Of a DNA stretch of 64,000 bases, positions 56,732 through 64,000 are shown one piece after another. How positions within the stretch are numbered: the stretch's first letter is position 1; each line of letters starts with the position of its first letter. The stretch spans positions 496,001-560,000 of the forward strand of contig NZ_WKJH01000001.1 in the NCBI RefSeq assembly GCF_009674825.1, read 5' to 3'. A program made the translations under genes and the position numbers. The notes below the pieces were generated by a model, which made no database searches, was not told the origin of the DNA, and worked only from the letters and a program-made list of their open reading frames with translations. This DNA comes from Maribacter luteus. GTDB lineage: Bacteria > Bacteroidota > Bacteroidia > Flavobacteriales > Flavobacteriaceae.

Positions 56732-59161
56732 TTAAAAACCATATTCAACCGCCAAAATAAGGTTCGTTCCCGGTGCTGCGATCCCAGAGGAATACGACCT
56801 ATAAAGTTGATTCGTAATGTTCTCAATACTACAACTTAATTTAACCGCCCTGTTCAATTGATATTGGGTTCGTAAATTCAAAGTATACCAAGAAGGCGAA
56901 TAAGGCAGACCATTTGAATCTTTCGCATATATATATGCTTTCGACTGTTCAGAAATTGCCAAATCACCATTTGATATTTCACCGTTATAATTGAAGAACA
57001 AATCTGTTTTCAAGTTCCTGTTCTTGAAAACCAAATGAATATCGCCAAAAGTCGGAGGCACATGCCTAGCCGGTGTATCGGACCCATCATCTTCTTCCTC
57101 TATACCCTCTGTCAATGTTAAATTGGAAACCAAGGAAATATTCTCGGTCAAAAAGGCCTCCAACCCAAGTTCAAATCCATAAACATATGCTTTGGCCGCA
57201 TTTTGCATAGCTTGTACGTTGCTTAATTCCCCATTATATTCGATTTGGGATTCCCCATTGAAAAGATAATCCCTTCGAACCAATGCATCTACCAGGTACG
57301 TATAAAATGCCGCACCTTTGAAAACCAACTTGTCGTTATAATTTTTTCGAATCCCAAGCTCCATATTATATGCATATTCAGGTTCCAAATCGGGATTGGG
57401 AACAACAACAGAACCAGGTTCGGAATCAAACACCTTTCCCACATCATCTATATTCGGGGCCCGGAATCCCGTAGATCCATTTAAAGTAACTTGTAAATTG
57501 GCCCGTGGGAACCAACTAAAACCTAAACTTCCCGTGAGTGCACCCGTACTTAGGTTGGCATCATCAAAAGGAAACGGATAAAAGGTCTTGTCAAAATCCG
57601 CATTGATCCAAACATGGCTATACCGTAAACCAGAAAGCAAAGTAAAATTCGGCTTTGCCTTATACTCCCCATTTAAATAAGCTGCCGCTGTTTGCCATGT
57701 TGAACCATCGGGATACCGAGATGGGGAATCTGAACTGATATCAGTGGTGATATCTTTTTGACTACCATCGGAGTTCACTTGGTTATAAACATAGGACACC
57801 CCATAGTACAATCGCAAATCACCTATTTTCTTGTTCTCGAAATCGACATTCGCAGAAAGTGCATTGACCATTTCCTTGGTCGAATATAAAACCGGGTCTT
57901 GAAAACTCCGATCATTCCTGCTCTCCTCAAAATATTGATATGCCGTAGTTAGTTTAAGACCGTCATAAAACTTACCCTTGCCTTTTTTATTTAACTGTAC
58001 ATTACCCATGAACCATCTCTGGGGACCATAGTACCATTCTGAAGAACGTAAACCTGAACCTTCACTATCGGGCCGTATTAAGCGATCGTACCTTGAGTAA
58101 TCAGATGTTTCTGAATAGAACAATCCCATATCCAAATCCCAATTATTATTGGGTTTATGGGATATCTTCTGCATAAAATTCCATTGGTCATAACCTGTGA
58201 TCACTTGTTTTCTTGGGTCTTTGTTTGCAACCAAAACATCAACACCATTATTTGTAACCACATAATTGTTTCGTAAATATTCATCGGGACCATGAGATCC
58301 CATTTTCAGATCATCAAAATCGTTGTAGGACACACTGCTTAAAAACGCCCATTTTCCTTTTCCCAGATTAATATCGAAATGGCCTGTTTTTTCATTGTTG
58401 GCCGACGCATATCTTAAACTGGAATTCCCAGATATAGAAAGGCTGTCAGTTTCCGAAAATGTAGCCCTTTTGGTATAAAAGTTCATTACGCCACCCAGGG
58501 CATCACTACCATAAATTACCGACCCCGGTCCAAAAATGACCTCAGTTTTGTTAATCGTAAAAGGATCTATGGATATAACATTTTGAAGGTTGCCCCCCCT
58601 AAAAATGGCATTGTTCATTCGCACACCATCAACAGTCAACAATAACCTGTTTGTCGCAAAACCTCTGATCATTGGACTACCACCACCTAATTGGCTTTTT
58701 TGCACAAACACCTTACCGCTATTTTGGAGTAGATCAGCCGAAGTTTGTGGGTTCGTAAATGCTACGGTCCTAGCATTAACGGTGACTATTTTATGCGGTA
58801 TGTCTTTTTTTTGCTGTTCCCATTTTGAGATTGACATTACAACCTCATCCAACTGTTCGTGTTTTAATACCATCAGGGCATTTGAACCATTCTTTAACAA
58901 CTGTGCCTTTGTGGTCCTATATACCTCATAGCTCAAATGCTTAAAGGTTATTCTTTCATTGGCTTTGAAATGGGATATGTCACATAGGCCACCAAGATCA
59001 GACAGCGCTGTGGTGGACTTATCATGATTATAAACGGCAACATTCACAATAGGCTCTTTGGTGTAAAAATCCAGAACCTTAATTTCTTGGGACTTCCCAG
59101 TAGTGAAAATCAAAAAAATCATGATGATAACTACCCTTCCCATACTAACTGAAAACTTCAT
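56732..59161 (-). CDS. TonB-dependent receptor, haem/haemoglobin-receptor-like
   Basis: 809 residues. A signal peptide (about 1-24) and a short carboxypeptidase-like domain (about 25-105) precede the plug, with GGGSPMIRGFATNRLLLTVD, GVRMNNAIFRGGNLQNVISI and VIFGPGSVIYGSDALGGVMN. The barrel includes TGFRAPNIDDVGKVFDSEPG and NPDLEPEYAYNMELGIRKNY, resembling the FRAP and NPNL boxes of haem and haemoglobin receptors, and ends in NLILAVEYGF. Iron or haem uptake is therefore likely but not proven; no haem-handling neighbour is present. The start overlaps the recO end by 17 bases (a second ATG six codons in removes the overlap). Confidence 0.9.
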   Translation of the reverse strand: MKFSVSMGRVVIIMIFLIFTTGKSQEIKVLDFYTKEPIVNVAVYNHDKSTTALSDLGGLCDISHFKANERITFKHLSYEVYRTTKAQLLKNGSNALMVLKHEQLDEVVMSISKWEQQKKDIPHKIVTVNARTVAFTNPQTSADLLQNSGKVFVQKSQLGGGSPMIRGFATNRLLLTVDGVRMNNAIFRGGNLQNVISIDPFTINKTEVIFGPGSVIYGSDALGGVMNFYTKRATFSETDSLSISGNSSLRYASANNEKTGHFDINLGKGKWAFLSSVSYNDFDDLKMGSHGPDEYLRNNYVVTNNGVDVLVANKDPRKQVITGYDQWNFMQKISHKPNNNWDLDMGLFYSETSDYSRYDRLIRPDSEGSGLRSSEWYYGPQRWFMGNVQLNKKGKGKFYDGLKLTTAYQYFEESRNDRSFQDPVLYSTKEMVNALSANVDFENKKIGDLRLYYGVSYVYNQVNSDGSQKDITTDISSDSPSRYPDGSTWQTAAAYLNGEYKAKPNFTLLSGLRYSHVWINADFDKTFYPFPFDDANLSTGALTGSLGFSWFPRANLQVTLNGSTGFRAPNIDDVGKVFDSEPGSVVVPNPDLEPEYAYNMELGIRKNYNDKLVFKGAAFYTYLVDALVRRDYLFNGESQIEYNGELSNVQAMQNAAKAYVYGFELGLEAFLTENISLVSNLTLTEGIEEEDDGSDTPARHVPPTFGDIHLVFKNRNLKTDLFFNYNGEISNGDLAISEQSKAYIYAKDSNGLPYSPSWYTLNLRTQYQLNRAVKLSCSIENITNQLYRSYSSGIAAPGTNLILAVEYGF

Positions 59162-59864
59162 TTAAAATATCGAGTGACTTGGGTTTTCGAAACCCCTGTA
59201 AATGTAATTCAAAATAAAGGACTATCGTTTGCAGCAACTGCTGCCTAGCCGGCTTCTTCATCTTAATCGTATGAATCGTATCAAAATTTATGCCTAAGAA
59301 CCTTTTGAAGTAATTTAAATTTTCACCTGAAATATTAGGATTTAAACTAATGGCATTAGTAAATTCACCTTCAAGCAGGTCAAAGTAATTACCGAACATA
59401 TTGTTCGTATCAGGATAGAAGCCGAGGTATTTGGTTAGGTCAATCAAGAAATATATGTGAAAATTGGTTATTCGGCCATTGGCATCTAACCATTGCAATG
59501 CACTTTCAACATAAAGAAAAAGTCCTTCATTCGATTCCTCTTCTTGGATACTGTTCGCCAACATCTCGGCCAAAAATAGGGTTATGGCATTTTTAGAAAT
59601 ATCAGAATGTAAAGTTTGGTATGGATAGGAGACCCTCACCTCTCTAATGGTTTCCAAACTCCCTTTGTTCTTATGGTTGGCCACCAGCTCCAATTGGGTC
59701 AGCGGTTGAAAATAACCGATCTTTACCTTTCCTTTTCTTGAAGCCATTACCCCTTTTAAGAGGTAAGATTTTAACCCATCTGACAACGTAAAGGCCTTAA
59801 CGATCAAACTTGTGTCACCATACTTTAGGGCCGATAACACAATTGCTTTGGTAGTGACTTGCAT
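59145..59864 (-). CDS. recO: DNA repair protein RecO
   Basis: 239 residues from the ATG at 59864 (MQVTTKAIVLSALKYGDTSL). The frame opens 14 codons earlier, but this start matches the family. RecO helps load RecA onto gaps coated by SSB with RecF and RecR. Visible are the N-terminal OB-fold segment (SLIVKAFTLSDGLKSYLLKG and FQPLTQLELV) and a helical C-terminal domain. No cysteines remain, so the zinc finger known in some RecO proteins is absent. The TonB receptor gene overlaps its 3' end. Confidence 0.93.
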   Translation of the reverse strand: MQVTTKAIVLSALKYGDTSLIVKAFTLSDGLKSYLLKGVMASRKGKVKIGYFQPLTQLELVANHKNKGSLETIREVRVSYPYQTLHSDISKNAITLFLAEMLANSIQEEESNEGLFLYVESALQWLDANGRITNFHIYFLIDLTKYLGFYPDTNNMFGNYFDLLEGEFTNAISLNPNISGENLNYFKRFLGINFDTIHTIKMKKPARQQLLQTIVLYFELHLQGFRKPKSLDILNEVFS

Positions 59865-59916
59865 AATAGGTTTGTTGAAGGGTATCAAATATAAAACTAT
59901 CTGCAAGAATCGGGTA

Positions 59917-59948
59917 TAAAAAAAGGCCTTCCGTTATCCGGAAGGCCT
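59917..59948 (-). terminator. Intrinsic terminator of gdhA
   Basis: Perfect ten-base-pair stem AGGCCTTCCG / CGGAAGGCCT (59924-59933 and 59939-59948) with a five-base loop; on the minus strand it is followed by seven T. It lies 22 bases after the gdhA stop and upstream of recO. Confidence 0.88.
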
Positions 59949-59970
59949 AATTGCTGTTTTCATAGATCAA

Positions 59971-61314
59971 TTAAATAACCCCTTGGGCCAGCATTGCGTC
60001 GGCTACTTTTACAAAGCCCGCGATATTCGCCCCTTTTACATAATTACAATATCCATCTTCTTCTTTACCGAATTCGATACAAGAATCATGAATATCTTCC
60101 ATAATTCCTTTTAAACGTTCATCAACTTCTTCCCTTGTCCAACTGATACGCAATGAATTCTGGGACATTTCCAAACCGGAAGTGGCAACACCTCCTGCAT
60201 TTGAAGCCTTACCCGGTGCAAAAAGCAACTTGGCATCATGGAATGCATGAATGGCTTCCGCTGTAGAAGGCATATTTGCACCTTCCGCAACACAGATACA
60301 ACCATTCTTCATAAGTTCTTTCGCGTGATCAAGGTTCAATTCGTTCTGGGTAGCACATGGTAATGCGATCTCACATTTAACACCCCATGGCTTTTCTCCC
60401 TTATGGAAGGTGGCTGAAGAATATTTATCTGCATATTCAGAAATACGACCACGTTTGTTGTTCTTTAGATCCATAATAAAGGCCAACTTTTCTTCATTGA
60501 TACCATCCTTATCATAAATGAATCCACTGGAGTCTGACATGGTTACAACCTTGCCCCCAAGCTGTATTACCTTTTCCGCAGCAAATTGGGCTACATTTCC
60601 TGAACCGGAAATAACCACGGTTTTACCTTTAACATCGTCGTTCTTGGTCTTCAACATACTTTGGGCAAAGTAAACCGTACCATAACCCGTTGCTTCGGGT
60701 CTAATTTTTGAACCTCCCCAAGAAAGGCCTTTTCCTGTTAGAACACCTGTAAACTCATTTCTTATTTTTTTATACTTACCGAAAAGGAATCCTATTTCCC
60801 GAGCTCCTACCCCGATATCACCGGCAGGTACATCAGTATTTGGACCTATATGACGGCATAATTCGGACATAAAAGCGTGACAAAAACGCATTACCTCATC
60901 ATCTGATTTTCCTTTTGGATCAAAATCGGAACCACCTTTACCCCCGCCCATTGGCAAGGTTGTTAAACTGTTTTTGAATACCTGTTCAAAGGCCAAAAAC
61001 TTTAGAATACTCGCATTTACTGAAGGATGAAAGCGCAACCCACCTTTATAAGGTCCGATTGCGGAGTTCATCTGAATACGGTATCCGCGGTTCACATGTA
61101 TTTCACCTTTATCGTCTACCCAAGCAACCCTGAAAGAAATCAATCGTTCCGGTTCTACCATTCTGAGAAGAATATTCTTGCCGTTGTAAATCTCATTGCT
61201 GGCAATGTAGGGAATTACTGTTTCCGCTACTTCTTGAACTGCTTGTATAAACTCGGGCTCATGACCGTTTCGGGTCTTAACCTCATCCATGAATGCTTTG
61301 ATTTTTGCCTCCAT
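59971..61314 (-). CDS. gdhA: Glutamate dehydrogenase (probably NADP-specific)
   Basis: 447 residues, the length of hexameric assimilatory glutamate dehydrogenases, which aminate 2-oxoglutarate using NADPH. The active-site segment LPMGGGKGGSDFDPKGKS with the catalytic lysine, PAGDIGVGAREIGFLFGKYK, the nucleotide-binding GKTVVISGSGNVAQFAAEKV and the late CVAEGANMPSTAEAI are all present. NADP preference is judged from length and family pattern. It is transcribed alone: its own -7 box lies upstream and a strong terminator downstream. Confidence 0.95.
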   Translation of the reverse strand: MEAKIKAFMDEVKTRNGHEPEFIQAVQEVAETVIPYIASNEIYNGKNILLRMVEPERLISFRVAWVDDKGEIHVNRGYRIQMNSAIGPYKGGLRFHPSVNASILKFLAFEQVFKNSLTTLPMGGGKGGSDFDPKGKSDDEVMRFCHAFMSELCRHIGPNTDVPAGDIGVGAREIGFLFGKYKKIRNEFTGVLTGKGLSWGGSKIRPEATGYGTVYFAQSMLKTKNDDVKGKTVVISGSGNVAQFAAEKVIQLGGKVVTMSDSSGFIYDKDGINEEKLAFIMDLKNNKRGRISEYADKYSSATFHKGEKPWGVKCEIALPCATQNELNLDHAKELMKNGCICVAEGANMPSTAEAIHAFHDAKLLFAPGKASNAGGVATSGLEMSQNSLRISWTREEVDERLKGIMEDIHDSCIEFGKEEDGYCNYVKGANIAGFVKVADAMLAQGVI

Positions 61315-61360
61315 ATATTATTTAATGCTTTTAGTTTTTGATGAATTTAAAATATAACGT

Positions 61361-61368
61361 CAAAATTA
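61361..61368 (-). promoter_or_regulatory. -7 box for gdhA
   Basis: TAATTTTG on the minus strand, exact TAnnTTTG match, 47 bases before the gdhA ATG. No -33 element is recognised. Confidence 0.45.
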
Positions 61369-61504
61369 TAATATTCCTATAATTTATGACTTGTTTTTTT
61401 AAAAATACTGTAATTATATTTCGAATTACCGCAGTCTAATTATGCAATACGTAATCAATCGTGTAGTAAAACTTCCGAAATTTGTCTCAAAACATGCCGA
61501 TACA

Positions 61505-62659
61505 TTACATCAATGCTTGGTCTAAATCGGCTATTAGGTCCTCTTTATCTTCTATACCCACACTTAATCTGATCAATGAATCGAGCACCCCACTTTTTTC
61601 ACGCTCCTCCTTGGGGATACCGGCATGGGACATACTGGCCGGATGACCAACAAGGCTCTCTACCCCTCCCAATGATTCGGCCAAGGTAAAAAGCTCTAAT
61701 TTTTCCACAATGCCAATCGCTTCTTTAAGCCCACCATTTTTTGGAATAAAAGAGATCATGCCGCCGAAACCTTTCATTTGTTCCTTGGCGATAGCATGGT
61801 TAGGATGGTTTTCGAATCCCGGCCAATAAACATGTTCAATTTTAGGATGATTAGCCAAATAATTCGCTACGGCCTCTCCGTTTTCACAATGTCTCTGCAT
61901 TCTTACATGTAGAGTCTTTATGCCCCTCAATACCAAAAAGCTATCCATTGGCCCGCAAACCGCCCCACTTGCATTTTGTATAAAATGCAGTTGATCTGCC
62001 AATGCTTTGTCCTTTACCACCAATCCGCCAACGATTACATCACTATGACCTCCTAAATACTTGGTCGCTGAATGCATTACGATATCCGCACCTAAATCCA
62101 ACGGTTGTTGTAGAAAAGGGGTCGCAAAGGTATTATCGACAGCCAAAAGTACTTTGTGTTTTTTGGCAATACTTGCGACACCTTTTATATCAACAATATT
62201 CATCATGGGATTGGTCGGAGTCTCTACCCAAATCAATTTCGTGTTTTTATTGATATGGCCCTCTAAATTTTTTGGGTCCTGCATATCTACAAAATGAAAA
62301 ACAATACCATACTTCTCGAAAACACGTTTAAACAGGCGATAACTACCTCCATAGATATCACTTGTACATACTACCTCATCCCCAGGGGCGAATAGTTTAA
62401 TGACCGCGTCTATAGCTGCCAACCCGCTGCCAAAAGCCAGGCCGTACGTACCATTTTCAATACTTGCCAAAGCATTCTCCAAAGCAGTACGCGTTGGATT
62501 TGCACTTCGGGAATACTCAAAACCTTTATGCCCTCCCGGAGTTGTCTGCGCAAAAGTAGAAGTTTGGTATATCGGAGTCATTACAGCACCATAAGCCTTA
62601 TCTGGATGTTGCCCACCATGAATGGTTTTACTATTGAATTTTAAGCCTTTCTTGCCCAT
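61505..62659 (-). CDS. metB: Cystathionine gamma-synthase / trans-sulfuration PLP enzyme
   Basis: 384-residue Cys/Met metabolism PLP-dependent enzyme. Features: YGAVMTPIYQTSTFAQTTPG, EYSRSANPTRTALENALASI, the PLP lysine in SATKYLGGHSDVIVGG, and the C-terminal SLGGVESLVGHPASMSHAGI. Gamma-synthase and gamma-lyase are hard to separate by eye; the ESLVxHPAxMTHA-type ending fits both. Role: linking cysteine and homoserine esters in methionine synthesis, or the reverse. It is divergent from the DUF3298 lipoprotein gene across 88 bases. Confidence 0.88.
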   Translation of the reverse strand: MGKKGLKFNSKTIHGGQHPDKAYGAVMTPIYQTSTFAQTTPGGHKGFEYSRSANPTRTALENALASIENGTYGLAFGSGLAAIDAVIKLFAPGDEVVCTSDIYGGSYRLFKRVFEKYGIVFHFVDMQDPKNLEGHINKNTKLIWVETPTNPMMNIVDIKGVASIAKKHKVLLAVDNTFATPFLQQPLDLGADIVMHSATKYLGGHSDVIVGGLVVKDKALADQLHFIQNASGAVCGPMDSFLVLRGIKTLHVRMQRHCENGEAVANYLANHPKIEHVYWPGFENHPNHAIAKEQMKGFGGMISFIPKNGGLKEAIGIVEKLELFTLAESLGGVESLVGHPASMSHAGIPKEEREKSGVLDSLIRLSVGIEDKEDLIADLDQALM

Positions 62660-62716
62660 ACCTCATATTTTAGGGGATAAAAGTATACTTATCTTTCAAA
62701 GATTGCAATGAAGCGT

Positions 62717-62724
62717 TAATTTTG
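62717..62724 (+). promoter_or_regulatory. -7 box for the DUF3298 lipoprotein gene
   Basis: TAATTTTG, exact TAnnTTTG match, 24 bases before the ATG at 62748, within the divergent region shared with metB. Confidence 0.45.
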
Positions 62725-62747
62725 TGATAGACAAACACTGAAAATAA

Positions 62748-63491
62748 ATGAAAACCCAAATCTCCTTTTTTCTTTTTATCTTGATTTTATTGGGATGTAA
62801 AGACGATGGCAAACTTGTCTTTGAACCTCAAATTATTTCTGAGGAAGCATGTGAAGAATGTCCAAAAATAAACATTGAAATCCCTAAACCTTTAGAGGAA
62901 TCCAAATTGTCCGAAACGATCAATACGGCACTGAATGAGGAGCTGATTTCCCTATTGGTATATGATGATGAAATTGAAGCGACTACCGTTTCCGAAGCCA
63001 TACGTTCATTTAAGAACGGTTACAATGAACTTCAGAAACTATACCCTGACGAAACAACCCGTTGGGAAGCCAAAATTACAGGAACCGTTTCCTATGAAGA
63101 CAAGAACATGCTTACCATAGCTCTTAATTCATATCTTTTTACAGGAGGGGCACATGGGTATACAACCCGAAGGTTCTTGAATTTCGATAAAAGGAAAGGG
63201 GAAGAAATCGAAAGTTGGGAATTGTTCAAGGATAAAGAACATTTTGAACACTTTGCCGAGACAAAATTCAGGATACAGGAAGACATACCCCAAGAAGGCC
63301 CGATCAACAGTACCGGTTTTATGTTCGAGGAAGATAGGTTTTACCTACCTGAAAACATAGGGTTCACCCAAGAAGGTTTGGTACTGCTTTTCAACCAATA
63401 CGAAGTGGCGTCCTATGCCGATGGTGCCATAACCTTGGTCTTACCTTTTAATGAAGTGAAAAATTATTTGGCCACGAAAATCGAATCGTAA
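62748..63491 (+). CDS. DUF3298/DUF4163-type lipoprotein
   Basis: 247 residues with a lipoprotein signal (MKTQISFFLFILILLGC, Cys17). The mature protein matches the DUF4163-DUF3298 arrangement: the N-terminal part has INIEIPKPLEESKLSETINT, the later part LNSYLFTGGAHGYTTRRFLN and the closing GFTQEGLVLLFNQYEVASYA, which resembles the RsiV-type fold without its membrane anchor and sigma-binding part. It is probably an outer-membrane lipoprotein facing the periplasm; function unknown. It is convergent with the DinB gene, two bases apart. Confidence 0.85.
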   Translation: MKTQISFFLFILILLGCKDDGKLVFEPQIISEEACEECPKINIEIPKPLEESKLSETINTALNEELISLLVYDDEIEATTVSEAIRSFKNGYNELQKLYPDETTRWEAKITGTVSYEDKNMLTIALNSYLFTGGAHGYTTRRFLNFDKRKGEEIESWELFKDKEHFEHFAETKFRIQEDIPQEGPINSTGFMFEEDRFYLPENIGFTQEGLVLLFNQYEVASYADGAITLVLPFNEVKNYLATKIES

Positions 63492-63493
63492 AT

Positions 63494-63961
63494 CTAGGCT
63501 TCGGCCAACAACACTTTTTTAAGCGATAGGACAACCCCTAAGTGCAACCCTTCATGAAACAGATTGAAGGCAATGGCATCTTCAACATTGTTCAGGGTTA
63601 CTTTAGCACTTGTTTCGTAAACCACGAAATCTTTGAAGACCCCATTCCCGTAATCTTCTTGCGCCCATTCGATCGTTGAGAACAAAAATCCTTTGATCAT
63701 ATCAATTTCGTCATCGGTTGCTGTCCCATCCGGTACGGATCCCTTTTTGAATTTATCGACTAATTCCAACGGGATCTTCATATCAACCCCACTTAATTTA
63801 TAAACCAACAGTTGTTGGGTCACCACTACATGGGCAATGTTCCACCAGATATTGTTACGATAACCATTAGGGATTTTCAACAATAATTCTTTCGGGGTTT
63901 TTGTAAGTACCGAATAAAGTGCTTTCCGGTTTTGTAGGGTAATATTAAATAATCTTTCCAA
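63494..63961 (-). CDS. DinB family protein (cytosolic)
   Basis: 155 residues forming a four-helix DinB_2-type bundle without a signal peptide. The metal-binding histidine triad is present: His44 in NIAHVVVTQQ and His136/His140 in NLFHEGLHLGVV. The family includes thiol transferases and metal-dependent hydrolases; the substrate here is unknown. It differs from the exported DinB protein at 25354 both in location and in length. Confidence 0.85.
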   Translation of the reverse strand: MERLFNITLQNRKALYSVLTKTPKELLLKIPNGYRNNIWWNIAHVVVTQQLLVYKLSGVDMKIPLELVDKFKKGSVPDGTATDDEIDMIKGFLFSTIEWAQEDYGNGVFKDFVVYETSAKVTLNNVEDAIAFNLFHEGLHLGVVLSLKKVLLAEA

Positions 63962-64000
63962 TGGATATAATTTAAGTGATGTGCATAAAAATAGAAAAAT

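Noticed and set aside
59865-59906. 14-codon upstream extension of recO
   Set aside because: RecO proteins begin near the internal MQVTTKAIVL; the extension adds nothing recognisable.

Overview
The window reads as an ordinary, gene-dense stretch of chromosome from a marine-type member of the Flavobacteriaceae (Bacteroidota). The evidence is internal. There are four TonB-dependent receptors and several families largely confined to Bacteroidota (DUF4270, DUF5689 with a lamin-tail domain, a DksA-like protein without a zinc finger, the ComF / Ig-like lipoprotein pair). Lipoproteins have relaxed lipoboxes, Shine-Dalgarno sequences are almost absent, and TAnnTTTG promoter boxes recur. I see no rRNA, tRNA, CRISPR array, insertion sequence or prophage. 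All protein genes look intact except the first, which is cut by the window edge.

Layout. 1-4.0 kb (-): a GT5-like protein, a DUF4270 lipoprotein and the N-terminal part of glmS. 4.1-8.9 kb (+): panC, panD, a flippase-like membrane protein, an esterase-fold protein without its serine, and radA. 8.9-10.9 kb (-): a 32-residue membrane peptide, an aldo/keto reductase and exonuclease III. 11-16 kb: a small outer-membrane barrel, a plant-type LRR protein, and a TonB receptor with an adjacent lipoprotein. 16-21 kb: glyQS, a coiled-coil membrane protein, comF and an Ig-like lipoprotein. 20.9-25.1 kb (-): katG, ankyrin protein, NUDIX and nitrilase-family genes in one direction. 25.3-28.4 kb (+): a secreted DinB-fold protein, then a PAS histidine kinase and a receiver protein. 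28.4-33.8 kb: DUF5689/lamin-tail lipoprotein, TonB receptor and a divergent secreted nuclease. 33.8-36.3 kb: DUF1080 protein, a four-helix membrane protein and a split ThrE exporter. 36.4-39.2 kb: a large TonB receptor. 39.4-44.1 kb (-): DUF3108, tryptophan 2,3-dioxygenase, M23 peptidase and pgi in tight linkage. 44.4-49.8 kb (-): uvrC, a patatin/POTRA/barrel protein and 4-hydroxyphenylpyruvate dioxygenase. 50.2-56.1 kb: a 28-residue membrane peptide, 5-formyl-THF cyclo-ligase, and ileS-dksA-like, a DUF4097-like gene and lspA. 56.2-64 kb: a LEA-like lipoprotein, a haem-receptor-like TonB protein, recO, gdhA, a cystathionine gamma-synthase family gene, a DUF3298 lipoprotein and a DinB protein.

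Most genes are housekeeping (cell wall, coenzyme A, tRNA charging, DNA repair, glutamate and methionine metabolism). The accessory theme is the envelope: nutrient receptors with lipoprotein or nuclease partners, a possible type Vd secreted phospholipase and surface repeat proteins. No unmistakably new multi-gene system is visible. The best candidates for a second look are the receptor / DUF5689-lamin-tail / nuclease locus (a possible split nucleic-acid scavenging machine), the LEA-like lipoprotein, the patatin-barrel protein, the enzyme-fold proteins with altered active sites (esterase, M23 peptidase, GT5-like protein), the hairpin at the DUF4097-like start, and two membrane micropeptides.
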